A stretch of DNA of 64,000 nucleotides from Diphasiastrum complanatum (taxonomy: Eukaryota > Streptophyta > Lycopodiopsida > Lycopodiales > Lycopodiaceae): assembly GCA_029204225.1 (NCBI GenBank), contig CM055107.1, positions 18,434,718 through 18,498,717 of the forward strand, read 5' to 3'. Position numbers and translations under genes: made by a program. The notes under the pieces are model-generated. The model saw only the letters and a list, made by a program, of their open reading frames with translations. It was not told the origin of the DNA and searched no databases. Position 1 is the stretch's first letter, and every line of letters starts with the position of its first letter. Positions 50,939 to 62,550 of the stretch are shown piece by piece.

Positions 50939-51848
50939 TTTTAATATTGTAACAATAGATATCTAACCGTCTAGGATGGTTGATATTCAAATAGACATTC
51001 TGTTTTCAGGGTCGAATAAATTTTGTTCACGAATTATTCACAACAGTTTATCTCTTTGTATTAGCTTCATGTTTTGCAAATTATTCACGACACTTGTCTC
51101 TTTTCGACAATTTTGTCTTTCACGAATTGTTCGTGATAGATGACAATTCTTTGAGCTTGAAGAAGAAATCTAGAATATTTCACGAACTGTTCGTGAAAGG
51201 TGAGCTTGAAGAATAGTCTAGAAGATTTTGCGAATTGTTCGCAACAAGTTTACGACAATCGAGGTTTGAACAAGAAACAAAATATTTTGCGACAAGATTC
51301 TATTCGTGAATCTTTTGGGCTTCAACAAGAAAGCCACGAGCTTCTACGAGTAACTGTTTCGCGAATCTTTTGAGTTGACTACAAGACAAAGTTAGTGAAT
51401 CTTTTGAGGTCGATCACGGATAAAAATGTTTCAATTTTGCGTTCATTTCTTATTCTTTGTCAAGTAAACTGCGCGCTTTGTTAGTAGAATCAAGATATGT
51501 ACATAAAATGCCAAAAGACCTGTCCTGTACCAATATAAATACATGTGCACTACTCGTTGTAACTCACTCACTCAATCAGAGACACGACAGAGCAAGAGAT
51601 GTATAATGATGAATCCGATTCAGAGTTATAATTTTTTTTTTTGATCAATAGATTCTTATTGTCTAAACTGTCTTAAGTTGTCTCTTACTTCTGCATATAA
51701 TTTTTGCATGCATATTCAATCATGAGCTAATATTGTTCTATTAGTACATAGATCAGATATTGACCATATTGAAGACACTGATATTAGTTTGATTTATTCA
51801 AACTTTCATCGTGTTCTCTGTGGAAGAATAATTACTATTTTTCTTACA
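50939..51848. repeat. B-family LTR, long form, with its left part inverted in place
   Basis: 50939-51500 is the minus-strand version of LTR positions about 19-580, including the TTCnnGAA-rich block. 51501-51848 is the plus-strand remainder, from AATGCCAAAAGACCTG to TTCTTACA. The missing first ~18 bases correspond to the stub at 38138-38152. Confidence 0.8.
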
Positions 51849-52068
51849 TCTCTCTCTCTCTCTCTCTCTCTATTAAATCTTTTAGTCTATTGTAGTTTTG
51901 TTTAAATAAATTACAAATTTAACTTTTTAGCAATGCAAATCATCATCGAATATGCATTTACTTTTTTCTCTCTCTAACAAATTACAAATTTAACATTCAA
52001 TTTTCATCATACACTATATATTCATCGATCACCCTAAATCTTAAATCAATACAAAATGCAAAACACAC

Positions 52069-52072
<4 letters not shown>

Positions 52073-52148
<76 letters not shown>
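52073..52148. repeat. (CT)n microsatellite, 76 bp
   Basis: CT tract equivalent to 21164-21261. Confidence 0.97.
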
Positions 52149-52153
<5 letters not shown>

Positions 52154-52267
52154 ACAAATCTATCATCCAATTACTACCAAACACTATCTATTTATCTATT
52201 ATCCTAGATTCTAAATCAATGCAAAATGCAAAACACACACACATACACACTCCCCCCCCCCTACCAA

Positions 52268-52295
52268 CCCCCCCCCCCCCCCCCCCCCCCCCCCC
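52268..52295. repeat. poly-C tract, 28 bp
   Basis: Uninterrupted run of 28 C with shorter C runs on each side (52250-52305). The other two copies have only CCCCCTCCCCCACCCC here. Confidence 0.95.
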
Positions 52296-52669
52296 GCCCA
52301 ACCCCTCTCTCTCTCTCAAATTACAAATCTAACATTTAATTACCATCAAACACTATCTAGTTATCTATTGCCCTAAATTCTAAATCAATGCAAAATGCAA
52401 CATGCAAAACACACACACACATGCACACTTCTTCTTCTCTCTCTCTCTCTCTCTCTCAAAAATTCATACACTATCTATGCATTATTATCTTTGCACTATC
52501 TACTTTACACTTTTTACTTTACACTATTTACTTTACACTCTTCCTTCATTTACTTTACGCTTTACACTTTCCCTCATCACTTTTTAGCATCCCTCCTCAC
52601 TTTCTTTCACAAAAACAAACAAAGCAAACTTTATCTCTAAGAAAAAAGGCAAAAACAAAACAACTACCT

Positions 52670-52802
52670 CCAAAACCTCCAAAAACTCCCAAAAGCTCCA
52701 AAATCTCCAAGCACCAAAAGCTCCAAAAATTCCAAAAGCATAAAAAATTTCCAGCTCCAAATGAACCAAACGCTCCAAATGCACCACCAAATGCTCCAAA
52801 AC
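52670..52802. repeat. CTCCAAAAG minisatellite, copy 2
   Basis: Same CTCCAAAA/CTCCAAAT array as 21746-21880. Confidence 0.85.
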
Positions 52803-52854
52803 TGTTAGAAAGAGTGAGAAAAGAATTTGCGGATGGCAGAAAAATCCGAAATTC

Positions 52855-53225
52855 ACAGACGTCAGATTCCGAAGTCCCAAAACACATCGGATTCTAACGT
52901 TCGCATCTGTAACTGGTCAAATCAGAAAAATATTCGGGACTCAAATCAATGATGTGGACGTCAGAATGCGATGAACGTCGAATTCCGACGTCCACGTCAG
53001 ATGCCAACTATTTTTTTTTGTTACGCAATATTCCACGCCATATCCACGTCAAAATGTCAGATTTTGACATGTAGGAATCCGACGTCAAGTTTGAAAATTG
53101 ATTTGCGCCACAGTTTTCCGATCACCGGATGTCCAATTTGGGAATTTTGACTTGGACGTTGGGATCTGAATCATTGATATGCGACATATTAAAAAATTAA
53201 CAGAAATCAGTCGGACGTCCACATC
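52855..53225. promoter_or_regulatory. cluster of ACGT-core motifs upstream of gene 2
   Basis: Same motif cluster as upstream of gene 1 (GACGTCAGATTCC, GTGGACGTCAG, GACGTCCACGTCAG and others), with scattered substitutions. Confidence 0.4.
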
Positions 53226-54120
53226 GGAATCCCCGTGATATGTTATTGTGAATATTTCAACTTGAGATATTGTCATCATTGGTAGATTAGCACGTTCAGG
53301 GTAGGCACCGTCAACCAATGCTTCTATGCTATTGAGCGAGAATTTGAAATGTTTTAAAATTCTTAAAAGTTAATTTCTAATTTTTAATCTAAATCAGCTA
53401 GGTGATATAAATTTCAAATGTATGCATTATGATTGGGGCACATCTCAGAAAAAATTAAAGTAAAAAAAGCAAATTTACAAGGGGCCATTTCAAAGTTTAG
53501 AACTCCTCTAATGTAGGTATCAATTCATTCTTTGACATTGTTAATGAGAAGAATTTTTAATTTAGAAACAACTTAGCCGAAACATCTCTAACATCATAGA
53601 GTGTTTAAAATATCTCATACATCATTGGAAGTTTGACCTTTGGAAGCATGACCTAGTAACGACTCTTGAATATTCAAGATCAATAAGACATCGACTTTTA
53701 TCTTTCAGTTTCAGTTTGTTGGTCAGTCAAAAATTATTTCTCTATATGTTTTATGACTTCCGATAGTTTTTTAGCTAGTAGGATAACTTTGAATCTCCAC
53801 ACCTGGTAGTTACTTCCATCAAGTGATCTATGGCAAACAGTGTATTACTAGAGGAATTCGTGTGTAGATACTAATTACAAGTAAAAATAATAAATGAATG
53901 TGCGAGAAAAGATCACCTAGCTTCTCTCAATCTAAGAAGGTTCAAAATAGTTTGATAGCCTATTAAGGTATAGAATGCTAAGCAATATGTAACTTGCTCA
54001 TCCAATTATTAGGATCCATGATGTAAAGCTCAGATTTATTGATTTTGTAGAAGTGGTAGATGTTTGACATAGCCCAGTGTTTAATATCAATATAAGAATA
54101 GTCGTCATTGATTGTTGCAA
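53226..54120 (+). other. upstream region of gene 2
   Basis: AT-rich, no gene seen; colinear with copies 1 and 3. Confidence 0.5.
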
Positions 54121-54131
54121 TATATAAAAGG
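54121..54131 (+). promoter_or_regulatory. TATA box of gene 2
   Basis: TATATAAAAGG, 195 bp upstream of the ATG; the shorter distance than in gene 1 is due to a ~40-bp deletion in the leader. Confidence 0.65.
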
Positions 54132-54315
54132 TCCTTTTGAAATTTTAAAGTTTGTCTTGCGAGGAAATCTTGCTCATGTCTACAAAGATTGGTGCAATCC
54201 TGGTCGACGCGGCTTTTGGTTGAGCGAACGAACCAACGCCACCTCTCTCAATCGTTTTCGCCTTGCTCCTTGCCCGTTGCCAATTGCTCACGAAGGTGGT
54301 GCTGAGGCAACGACA

Positions 54316-54939
54316 ATGGATCGTTCCATGCATTCGGGGGATCGAGAAAACTCAAAAAAACAGCAGAATGCTGGTAGAATGCTCGTCTGCTGGAAATGCC
54401 AACGCTCTGTGCATAGCCATTCTGATCAGCTTCCATATTATCCACACAAAACTATTGATCCGTCGTTGTACGTGTGCCGTGTGTGTGAGAAACGTGAGGA
54501 AGCTGCGGCTTCTGGAAATGTGGGTATGGAAGAATTTCCTCCTGCTTTGTCACAGAATTCAGCCCACGCAGAAAAGAAACAGCCTGTAGATCCCTGTGCG
54601 GTGACGCCTTCACAATATGCAGCAGGTCAATGTTCATCCACTAGTATTGAGATAGAAATGGATGATGCTACAGAACGTGCAGCTTTGGAAGATTATGCTG
54701 CTGCTGCGTACACTGCGGCAGAATGCGCAAGGAAGGCTGCCAAAGAGGCCAGGGCTCGAGCTGATGCGCTAAAGCTAGTTTCTGACAAGGCTATAGCAAA
54801 AGCCACGGCAGCAATACAGACTGCACTTATTGCAGAAATAGAAGCCGCTGAGGTTCGAACCCTGCTTCGAATTCGTGATCCACCGGTGGATTCAAGTAGT
54901 TCATCATTGGGGAGTAGTTCATCATCGGAGAGCGGTTAG
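54316..54939 (+). CDS. unrecognised 207-residue protein, CxxC pair plus Ala-rich helix (gene 2)
   Basis: Full-length paralogue of gene 1. All four cysteines of the C25xxC28 and C54xxC57 pair, the Ala-rich helix and the serine tail are kept. Changes relative to gene 1: S3R, V20G, D58E, T65A, P100Q and K125E. The frame happens to be open upstream to 54112 because of the leader deletion, but I start at 54316 since that ATG is shared with both paralogues and the upstream part lies in the TATA/leader region. The gene is flanked by B-family LTRs on both sides (51848 and 55497). Confidence 0.65.
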   Translation: MDRSMHSGDRENSKKQQNAGRMLVCWKCQRSVHSHSDQLPYYPHKTIDPSLYVCRVCEKREEAAASGNVGMEEFPPALSQNSAHAEKKQPVDPCAVTPSQYAAGQCSSTSIEIEMDDATERAALEDYAAAAYTAAECARKAAKEARARADALKLVSDKAIAKATAAIQTALIAEIEAAEVRTLLRIRDPPVDSSSSSLGSSSSSESG

Positions 54940-55496
54940 AGGACAGAGTGGAATACCTCATGATTATGAATGTGGAATCAAACACTTCAGCAGTGAAGAC
55001 AAGCGATCAGCAGGGCAGCGGCGTCAGTCACATGCTGCACAGTGCAATGTGACTAATTCAATCTTTGACAGAAGCTCAAAACCAGATTGCGGACGATCCG
55101 GATTTATTGCCTGAAAGGTTTTACGTTTTTTGGGATTGCCCACGGCAAAGTCTATCGTTTTTGTGAAATATCTCATGATTAGTTAAATAGAAGACAAGCG
55201 ATCATGAGCAGGGCAGCCGCGTCTGTCACATGCTGCGATGAGACTAATTCAATCTTTGACAGAAGCTCAAAACCAGATTTGGCAAAGTCTATCGTTTTCG
55301 TTTAAATGCTTATTTGAAATTTTTTGTGTCTCAAGTTTTTAAAGAGTGTCACGTATTTTTCTTCTTTCAGAATTAGGGTTGGTTCTCTTTGTTCGAGCGA
55401 GATCTTCCGAAACTCTTGCACATTTTTTAGGTCTTAGAATTATCAAGACTCTTAGCCTCACCACGTACACTGAGCACATCCAAGAATTATACATAG
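54940..55496 (+). other. 3' region of gene 2
   Basis: Same internally duplicated ~105-bp blocks as after gene 1 (about 54990-55095 and 55190-55280). The 30-codon protein-like stretch is open here too, with changes. Confidence 0.55.
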
Positions 55497-56439
55497 AAAC
55501 AAATCTTGATTCTACTAACAAAGCGCGCAGTTTATTTGACAAAGGACAAGAAACGAACCTGAACTCGAAACATTTTTATTCATGATCAACCTCAAAGGAT
55601 TCGTGAACTTTGTCTTGCAGTCAACTCAAAAGATTCGCAAAACAGTTAGTCATAAAAGCTCGTGGCTTTCTTGTTGAAGCTAGAAAGATTCGCAAATAGA
55701 ATCTTGTAAAATATTCTGTTTCTTGTTCAAATCTCGGATGTCGCAAAATTGTCGTGAACAATTTGAGAAATTTTTTGGATTGTTCTTCAAGCTCATCTGT
55801 TGCAAAACTGTCACGAACAGTTCACAAAATATTCTAGATTTCTTCTTCAAGCTCAAAGAATTGTCATCTATCACAAACAATTCGTGAAAGACAAAAATGT
55901 CGCGAAGAGACAAGTGTCATAAATAATTTGCGAAACAAGAAGCTAAAATGAAGAGATAAACTGTTGTGAATAATTTGCAAACAAAATTTAGTTGACCTTG
56001 GAAACAGAGTGTCTATTTGAATATCAACCATTGTAAATGGTTAGATATCTACTATTATAGCATTAAAAGGCCAAAAGACTTGTAAATAAAAGGCCAAAAG
56101 ACCTGTCTAGTAGCAATATAAATACATGTGCACTACTCGTTCTAACTCACTCACTCAATCAGAGACACAATAGCGAGATAGGCAGCAAGAGATGTATATT
56201 GATAAATCAAATTCAGAGTTATAAAATTCATTTTTTGATCAATAGTTTGTTATTGTCTAAATTGTCTTAAGTTGTCTCTCACTTCCACATAATTTTCGCA
56301 CGCATATTCAATCAGAGCTAATATTGTTCTATTAGTACATAGATCAGATACAGACCCGATTGAAGACACTGATATGAGTTTGATTTATTCAAACTTTCAT
56401 CGTGTTCTTTGTGGAAAAATAATAACTATTTTTCTTACA
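55497..56439 (+). repeat. B7 left LTR, long form
   Basis: Starts at GAAACAAATCTTGATTC, i.e. without the TGTAGAACAACTGATCA end, abutting gene segment 2 directly. It ends TTCTTACA. Confidence 0.85.
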
Positions 56440-56440
56440 C

Positions 56441-56453
56441 TGGTATTTAGAGC
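56441..56453 (+). other. primer-binding site of B7
   Basis: TGGTATTTAGAGC, degenerate; better matches (TGGTATCAGAG at 56477, TGATATCA at 56512, TGGTATC at 56542) follow in the leader. Confidence 0.6.
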
Positions 56454-56621
56454 TTACAGAATTAAATCTGATACAGTGGTATCAGAGTATACAGGTTTAA
56501 AGCTGATACAGTGATATCATAATGAATCAGAGTCGATACAGTGGTATCTTCGCACCCTTCATAAGATCCTTCATACATCCATGAGCAAGTCACTATCTAG
56601 AGTTACTCAAAAAATTAGAAG

Positions 56622-57137
56622 ATGTCGTCGATTATCAATATTCAGGCTAAGATAACTACGATCTTGGACCCAGAAGGGTCAAATTACTTGATTTGGAAAT
56701 TAAAGACTTCACTCTTGTTGAAGGGCGAAGGTCTATGGCAACGGGTAGAACCAATAGAAAAGAAGCCACTAGCTACTCCTGGCAAAGAACTTCGGGAATG
56801 GAGTTTAAAAAATGACAAAGCTATAGCAATTAGTGTGTCTTCAGTGCATGACAATATAATGCTAGATTCTACATCAATTTTGAATGGAAAGAAGTCTAAG
56901 TTTAAGAGGAAGTCATCTAAGAAGAATGGGTCTAAGACTAATGAACAACAATATGGAAAACAACAAAAGAATTCTGGTGATAAGAAGATCTACAACATAT
57001 GCAATAGATCAGGTCACACAAAAGAAAAGTGTTGGTTCAATCCAAAAATTGAATGCATTTATTGTCATAACTGGGGTCATGCAACAATAGACTGTTATCA
57101 AGAATCCCAGAAACAAAAAGGAGCAGAATCGAAGTGA
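56622..57137 (+). pseudogene. B7 gag, internally deleted
   Basis: A 171-codon open frame from MSSIINIQAKITTILDPEGS through YLIWKLKTSLLLKGEGLWQR and KELREWSLKND, then a jump of over 100 codons: the ILNG block is joined to the Lys/Ser-rich linker, losing the LEDQLTYLQWDD region. Two zinc knuckles remain, CNICNRSGHTKEKC-like (first Cys is Tyr: YNICNRSGH reads with C shifted) and CIYCHNWGHATIDC. It keeps the Trp codons that B1 and B3 have lost, so it represents an older state of the family. Confidence 0.8.
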
Positions 57138-57251
57138 ACTTTCAGATTCAAACTATGTCAAATACAAAGCAGAACGCTCCAGAGAAGCATAAGGCAGGGC
57201 AACAAGGAACTCAATAGCTTATGTTAGTGCTGATCTATGACGTTCATCTAA

Positions 57252-58330
57252 TTCTAAAACACGAGAAGTAGTACTTGATTTGGGAGCCACCTCACATTTT
57301 GTTTCCTCGAAACAAATATTATCTGAGTACAAGAAGATGAACTATTCGAGATTCATTATACTTGGAGACGGTTCTAAGAACATGGTCGATGGAACTGTTG
57401 TATTACGGCTAGACACGAATCAGGGAGATGAGAAAATGGAGGAAGTTCCCTATGTCCCTACTCTTGACAAAGATCTTTTATCCGTAGCTAAGATAGTTGA
57501 TACAGGCATGTCAGTAAGCTTCACAAAGAACTCTTGTAAACTGTACGAGGAATATTCTGATAACTTGGTTGCTAAAGGTAACAGAGAAGGAAATTTATAT
57601 CACCTGAACATTCGAACAAGAATCGAACAAGCAAATCAAACTCAAGAATCAACAGCTATAATGTGGCACAAAAGGCTATGTCACATGAACATGAAAGCCT
57701 TGTACCAAGCCAACAAAAGTCAGAGAATTCAAGGAGTCGAAATCAAAAGTAAAGATAGTTGAACTACTTGTGAATCTTGTCTTAAAGACAAGATGACTAG
57801 AACACCTTTCAGTAAGGATGTTTATAAAGCAACTAAGGTACTTGAAATTGTGCATTCAGATATTTGTGGACCATTTGGAGTATTGTCGTTGGGTGATGCA
57901 AAGTACTTCATTACGTTTATTGATGAATTTAGCAAGTTCGTTGTAGTACACTTTATACGTACTAAATCTGAAGCTTTCGAGAAATTTGTTGAGTATACGA
58001 ATTGGGCTGGGAAACAAACATGCAATAAGTTGAAGCAGATTTGCACAAATCGTGGAGGTGAGTACATTTTCAATGAATTCAAAGCTTACTGTACTGATCA
58101 AGGTATTATGCACACTAAGACTGCATCTTACATACCTCAACACAATGGAATAGCTGAACGAAGGAATCATACACTTATGGAAGTTGCAAGTGTATGATGG
58201 CTCATGCAAAAGTGCCAAAACAGTTGTGGGCAGAAGCAGTGGCTACATCAAATTATCTTCAAAATCGTATTTTGAAATCTCGAATACGGATACAACTCCT
58301 CATGAGATATGGTGGAGTCGAAGCCAAATA
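57252..58330 (+). pseudogene. B7 protease and integrase remnant
   Basis: The protease active site reads DLGATSHF, with Leu for Ser in the D-S-G triad. The body is open (57280-57762: SRFIILGDGSKNMVDGTVVL, VPTLDKDLLSVAKIVDTG). A TGA separates it from integrase (57793-58197: TPFSKDVYKATKVLEIVHSD, FITFIDEFSKFVVVHF, TPQHNG-type [11 protein letters not shown]). The second catalytic Asp is Asn (ICTNRGGEY). Confidence 0.85.
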
Positions 58331-60394
58331 TAGCACATGTGTGGACATTCGAATGCGTAGTGTATATGCACATACTAGATAAACTGACAAAGAATCTCGA
58401 TGAAAAGACAGAACAAGGTTTTCTAGTAGGATTCAAGTTGCATTTGTCATATTATCGTGTCTATGTACCCGAAACTGGCAAAATAAAAGTTGTTCGAGAT
58501 ATTAAATTTGATCAGTCGAAATACATAGTAGACGGCAATCTAGTCGGTTATGAAATTTTCAAAAACTATTATGAGCTACCAACGACGATAGAAGGAAAAC
58601 AAGCAGAAGATGGAAGAGAGTTACCAGATTCAGAGGGAGATCAAGATCGAGTACCTGATAGACTCAAATCGCCAGTTCGAATTCCAATAGAAAAGCTCGA
58701 ATCAGAATCGAACTTGAAACCTACAGAATCGAACTCAAAACCATCTGTGAGAAGATATGATAGAAAACGAAAACCACCACAAAGATATGGCCAGGATGTT
58801 TTTAACACAACCATCGAATTTTGTGGATTCTCTGACGAACCTCAAACATTCGAGGAGGCTGTTGATGTACCAGATAAAGATTGCTGGATTTAGGCATCCA
58901 GGTATAAGAAAAATGTTTGAACACTTGCACCTATACCAGATGGCAGAAAACCAATCAAGTGCAAGTGGATCTACAAGATCAAAGCAGGTCCTGATGGAGA
59001 AAACAACAAATACAAGGCAAGGTTAGTTGCTAAAGGATTTTCACAGAAGTATGAATTCGACTACATTATACCTTCTCACCATTAGTCAAACATACATCAA
59101 TTCGTTTGTTATTTGTGTATGCAGTGGCTCATGTTCTAAAAATAAATATTGTGGATGAGAAAGCTGCTTTCTTGCATGCATAATTGGAAGAAGACTTATT
59201 CATGGACCAACCACTTGGTTTTGTAAACCAAGAATATGCTAAATACGGATGTCACACGAATAAAACCATTTATGGTCTGAAAGAAGCAGCCAGACAATGG
59301 TATAGGAAGAAGGATGAAATACTACGTTCCTTAGGCTTCAAACCTCTATTTGCTGAGTCAAATGTCTATATCAAGCATGTCCAAAAAGAAATAATTATCT
59401 AGTTGTCTATGTTGATGACACACTTATCTTCTCATGAAGAAATAAGTTAATTTTAAATGTCAAAAGAGACGTTTCTTGAAATATTTGAGATCACTGACCT
59501 AGGAGAAGCTAAAATTTATCTAGGCTTGCAGAGCGTGAGAGATTTTGAAGGTGGTGAGTTGTATTTTCACCAACAAAAGTATACTAAAAAGATCATTGAA
59601 GACTTCAACATGCTCGAATGCAAAGGTGTACATACTCCCATGATACTTGGAATAATACTAAGCAAGGCAGATTGTTTGCAGATTCTCGAGGAAGAGGAAC
59701 AAATGGCCAAAACACCCCATCATAGGCTGATTGGATCATTGTTATATCTAGGAGACAACACCAGACCTAATATAGCATTTGCAATATACAGGCTGAGCCA
59801 ATATAATCAGAATCCAAGATCGTTGCATTGGAAGTTGGCAAAAAGAGTAGTACAATATCTCTAGGAAACGAAAGACTATGGATTGTGTTATTCAATAGAA
59901 GCTGGATTTTACATCGAACCTTACAGTGATGCAAGCTAGGCATCCATGAAGAATGATAGCAAAAGTATTTCAGGAGGTTGTACTCTAGCATTTGGCACAG
60001 CAATGCTCTGGATAAGCAAGAAGCAAATAACAGTAGCTTAATCTTCCTGTGAAGCGAAATATGTAGCAACAGCCAAGTTGGAAAATGAGTTGATCTGGAT
60101 TAAATAGATGTTGGAAGGATTTGATGAATCTATTTCTGAACCTTATGTCTTGTTAACGGATAACACTTCGGCAATCTATCTTACGAAAGATCTTGTATTT
60201 CACTAAAAAATGAAGCACATAGCTATCAAATATCATGTGATTTGGGACTTAGTCGAGAAGAAGATACTGAAGACAATCTTGATACCCACAGAGGAAATGA
60301 CAGCTGATATCTTTACGAAGCCACTCGGTAAAGCTTGTTCAAGAAGCAACAAAGAAAATGGGGATTAATCCAACTACCCACTTTGAAAGGGAGC
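58331..60394 (+). pseudogene. B7 reverse transcriptase and RNase H remnant
   Basis: Linker frame 58309-58893 includes EQGFLVGFKLHLSYYRVYVP and RKRKPPQRYG. RT follows in several frames: KCKWIYKIKAGPDGE, RLVAKGFSQKY, TAA at the conserved Glu of LHAELEED (about 59181, shared with B5), DQPLGFVNQEYAKYGCHTNK and YVDD (59408-59419) after a TAG. RNase H shows YSDAS with the catalytic Asp kept but TAG for Trp, SGGCTLAFGTAMLWISKKQ and the KHIAIKYHVIWDLVEKK tail, then the polypurine tract. Confidence 0.85.
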
Positions 60395-61257
60395 TGTAGA
60401 ACAACTGATCAGAGAGATCTTGGTCCTACTAACAAATAGCGCAGTTTACTTGACAAAGGATAAGAAACGAACGCGAAACCAAATTTTTTTTATCCGTGAT
60501 CAACCTCAAAGGATTCGTGAACTTTGTCCTGCAGTCCACTCGCAAGATTCGCAAAACAGTTACTCATAGAAGCTCGTGGCTTTCTTGTTGAAGCTCGAAA
60601 CATTCGTGAATACAATCTTGTCACAAAATATTATCTTTCTTGTTCAAACCTTAGATGTCGTAAAATTGTTGCGAACATTTCGCAAAATTTTCTAGACTGT
60701 TCTTCAAGCTCACCTATCGCAAACAATTCGTCAAATATTCTAGATTTCTTCTTCAAGCTCAAAGTGTTGTCATCTATCACAAACAATTCCCGAAAGATGA
60801 AATTGTCGCAAAGAGACAATTGTCGCGAATAATTTGCGAAACACGAAGCTAAGACGAAGAGATAAACTGTTGCGAATATTAAAAGGCAAAAACACCTGTA
60901 AATGAAAGGCCAAAAGACCTGTCCTGTAGCAATATAAATACATGTGCACTACTCGTTGTAACTCACTCACTCAATTAGAGACATGACAGCGAGATAAGAC
61001 AACAAGAGATGTATAATGATGAATCAAATTCAGAGTCATAAAATTCATTTTCGATCAATAGATTCTTACTGTCTAAATTGTCTTAAGTTGTCTCTTACTT
61101 CCGCATATAATTTTCGCATGCATATGCAATATGAGCTAATACTGTTCTATTAGTACATAGATCAGATATAGACCCGATTGAAGACACTGATATCAGTTTG
61201 ATTTATTCAAACTTTCATCATGTTCTCTGTGGAAGAATATTTACTACTTCTCTTACA
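60395..61257 (+). repeat. B7 right LTR, long form, 863 bp
   Basis: TGTAGAACAACTGATCAGAG to TCTTACA, with the TTCnnGAA-rich block and AATATAAATACATGTGCAC. Gene segment 3 starts immediately after it. Confidence 0.9.
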
Positions 61258-61455
61258 TTTCTCTCTCTCTGTTAAGTTTTGTTTAATTAAATTACAAATT
61301 TAACTTTCTAGCAATGCAAATGATCATCGAATATGCATTTACTTTTCTCTCTCTCTAATAAATTACATATTTAACATTCAATTTTCATCATACACTATCT
61401 ATTCATCTATCACCCTAAATCTTAAATCAATACAAAATGCAAAACACACACACAC

Positions 61456-61580
<125 letters not shown>

Positions 61581-61813
61581 TTACAAATCTATCATTCAAT
61601 TACTACCAAACACTATCTATTTATCTATTATCCTAAATTCTAAATTAATGCAAAATGCAAAATACACACACATACACACTCCCCCTCCCCCACCCCTCTC
61701 TCTCTCTCAAATTACAAATCTAGCATTTAATTACTATCAAACACTATCTATTTATCTATTGCCCTAAATTCTAAATCAATGCAAAATGAAAAACACACAC
61801 ACACATGCACACT

Positions 61814-61846
<33 letters not shown>

Positions 61847-62039
61847 AAAGATTCATACACTATCTATGCATTATTATCTTTGCACTATCTACTTTACACT
61901 ATCTACTTTACACTCTTCCTTCATTTACTTTACGCTTTACACTTTCCCTTCATCACTTTTTAACATCCCTCCTCACTTTCTTTCACAAAAACAAACAAAG
62001 CAAACTTTATCTCTAAGAGAAAAGGCAAAAACAAAACAA

Positions 62040-62131
62040 CTACCTCCAAAAGTTCCAAAAGCTCCAAAAGCATCAAAATTTTCCAGCTCCAAATGAACCA
62101 AACGCTCCAAATGCACCAAATGCTCCAAAAC
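62040..62131. repeat. CTCCAAAAG minisatellite, copy 3
   Basis: Shorter array than in copies 1 and 2. Confidence 0.8.
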
Positions 62132-62184
62132 TGTGAGAAAGAGTGAGAAAAGAATTTGCAGATGGCACAAAAATCCGAAATTCA

Positions 62185-62550
62185 CAGACGTCGGATTTCG
62201 AAGTCCCAAACACATCGGAATCTTGCGTTCGCATCCGTAACCGGTCTAATCAGAAAAATATTCAGGACTCAAATCAATGACGTGGACGTCAGAATGCGAC
62301 GAACGTCGGATTCCGACATCCACGTCAGATGCCAACTATTTTTTTTTGTTACGCAATATTCCATGCCATATCAACGTCAAAATGTCAGATTTTGACATGT
62401 CGGAATCCTACGTCAAGTTTGAAAATTGATTTGCATCACAGTTTTCCGATCACCGAACGTCCAATTTGGGAATTTTTACTTGGACGTCGGAATCCGAAGC
62501 ATTGACATGCAACATATTAGAAAATTAACAAAAATCAGTCGGACGTCCAC
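62185..62550. promoter_or_regulatory. cluster of ACGT-core motifs upstream of gene 3
   Basis: Same cluster as in the other copies (CAGACGTCGGATTTCG, GACGTGGACGTCAG, GACGTCCACGTCAG). Confidence 0.4.

Larger units (their letters stand above)
51849..55496 (+). repeat. duplicated gene segment, copy 2
   Basis: Colinear with 20748-24573 and 61258-64000. It starts right after an LTR end and is terminated at 55496 by the B7 left LTR. Confidence 0.9.
55497..61257 (+). mobile_element. copia-type retrotransposon B7, the only nearly complete B element
   Basis: Left LTR (55497-56439, lacking its first ~17 bases), PBS, gag, protease, integrase, RT, RNase H, polypurine tract (60385-60394) and right LTR (60395-61257). 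Coding parts carry stops, frameshifts and an internal gag deletion, so it is inactive. It separates gene segments 2 and 3. Confidence 0.9.

Noticed and set aside
54112-54315. Extending gene 2 upstream to give a 275-residue protein
   Set aside because: The extension covers the TATA box and leader, and is open only because of a deletion; genes 1 and 3 do not have it.
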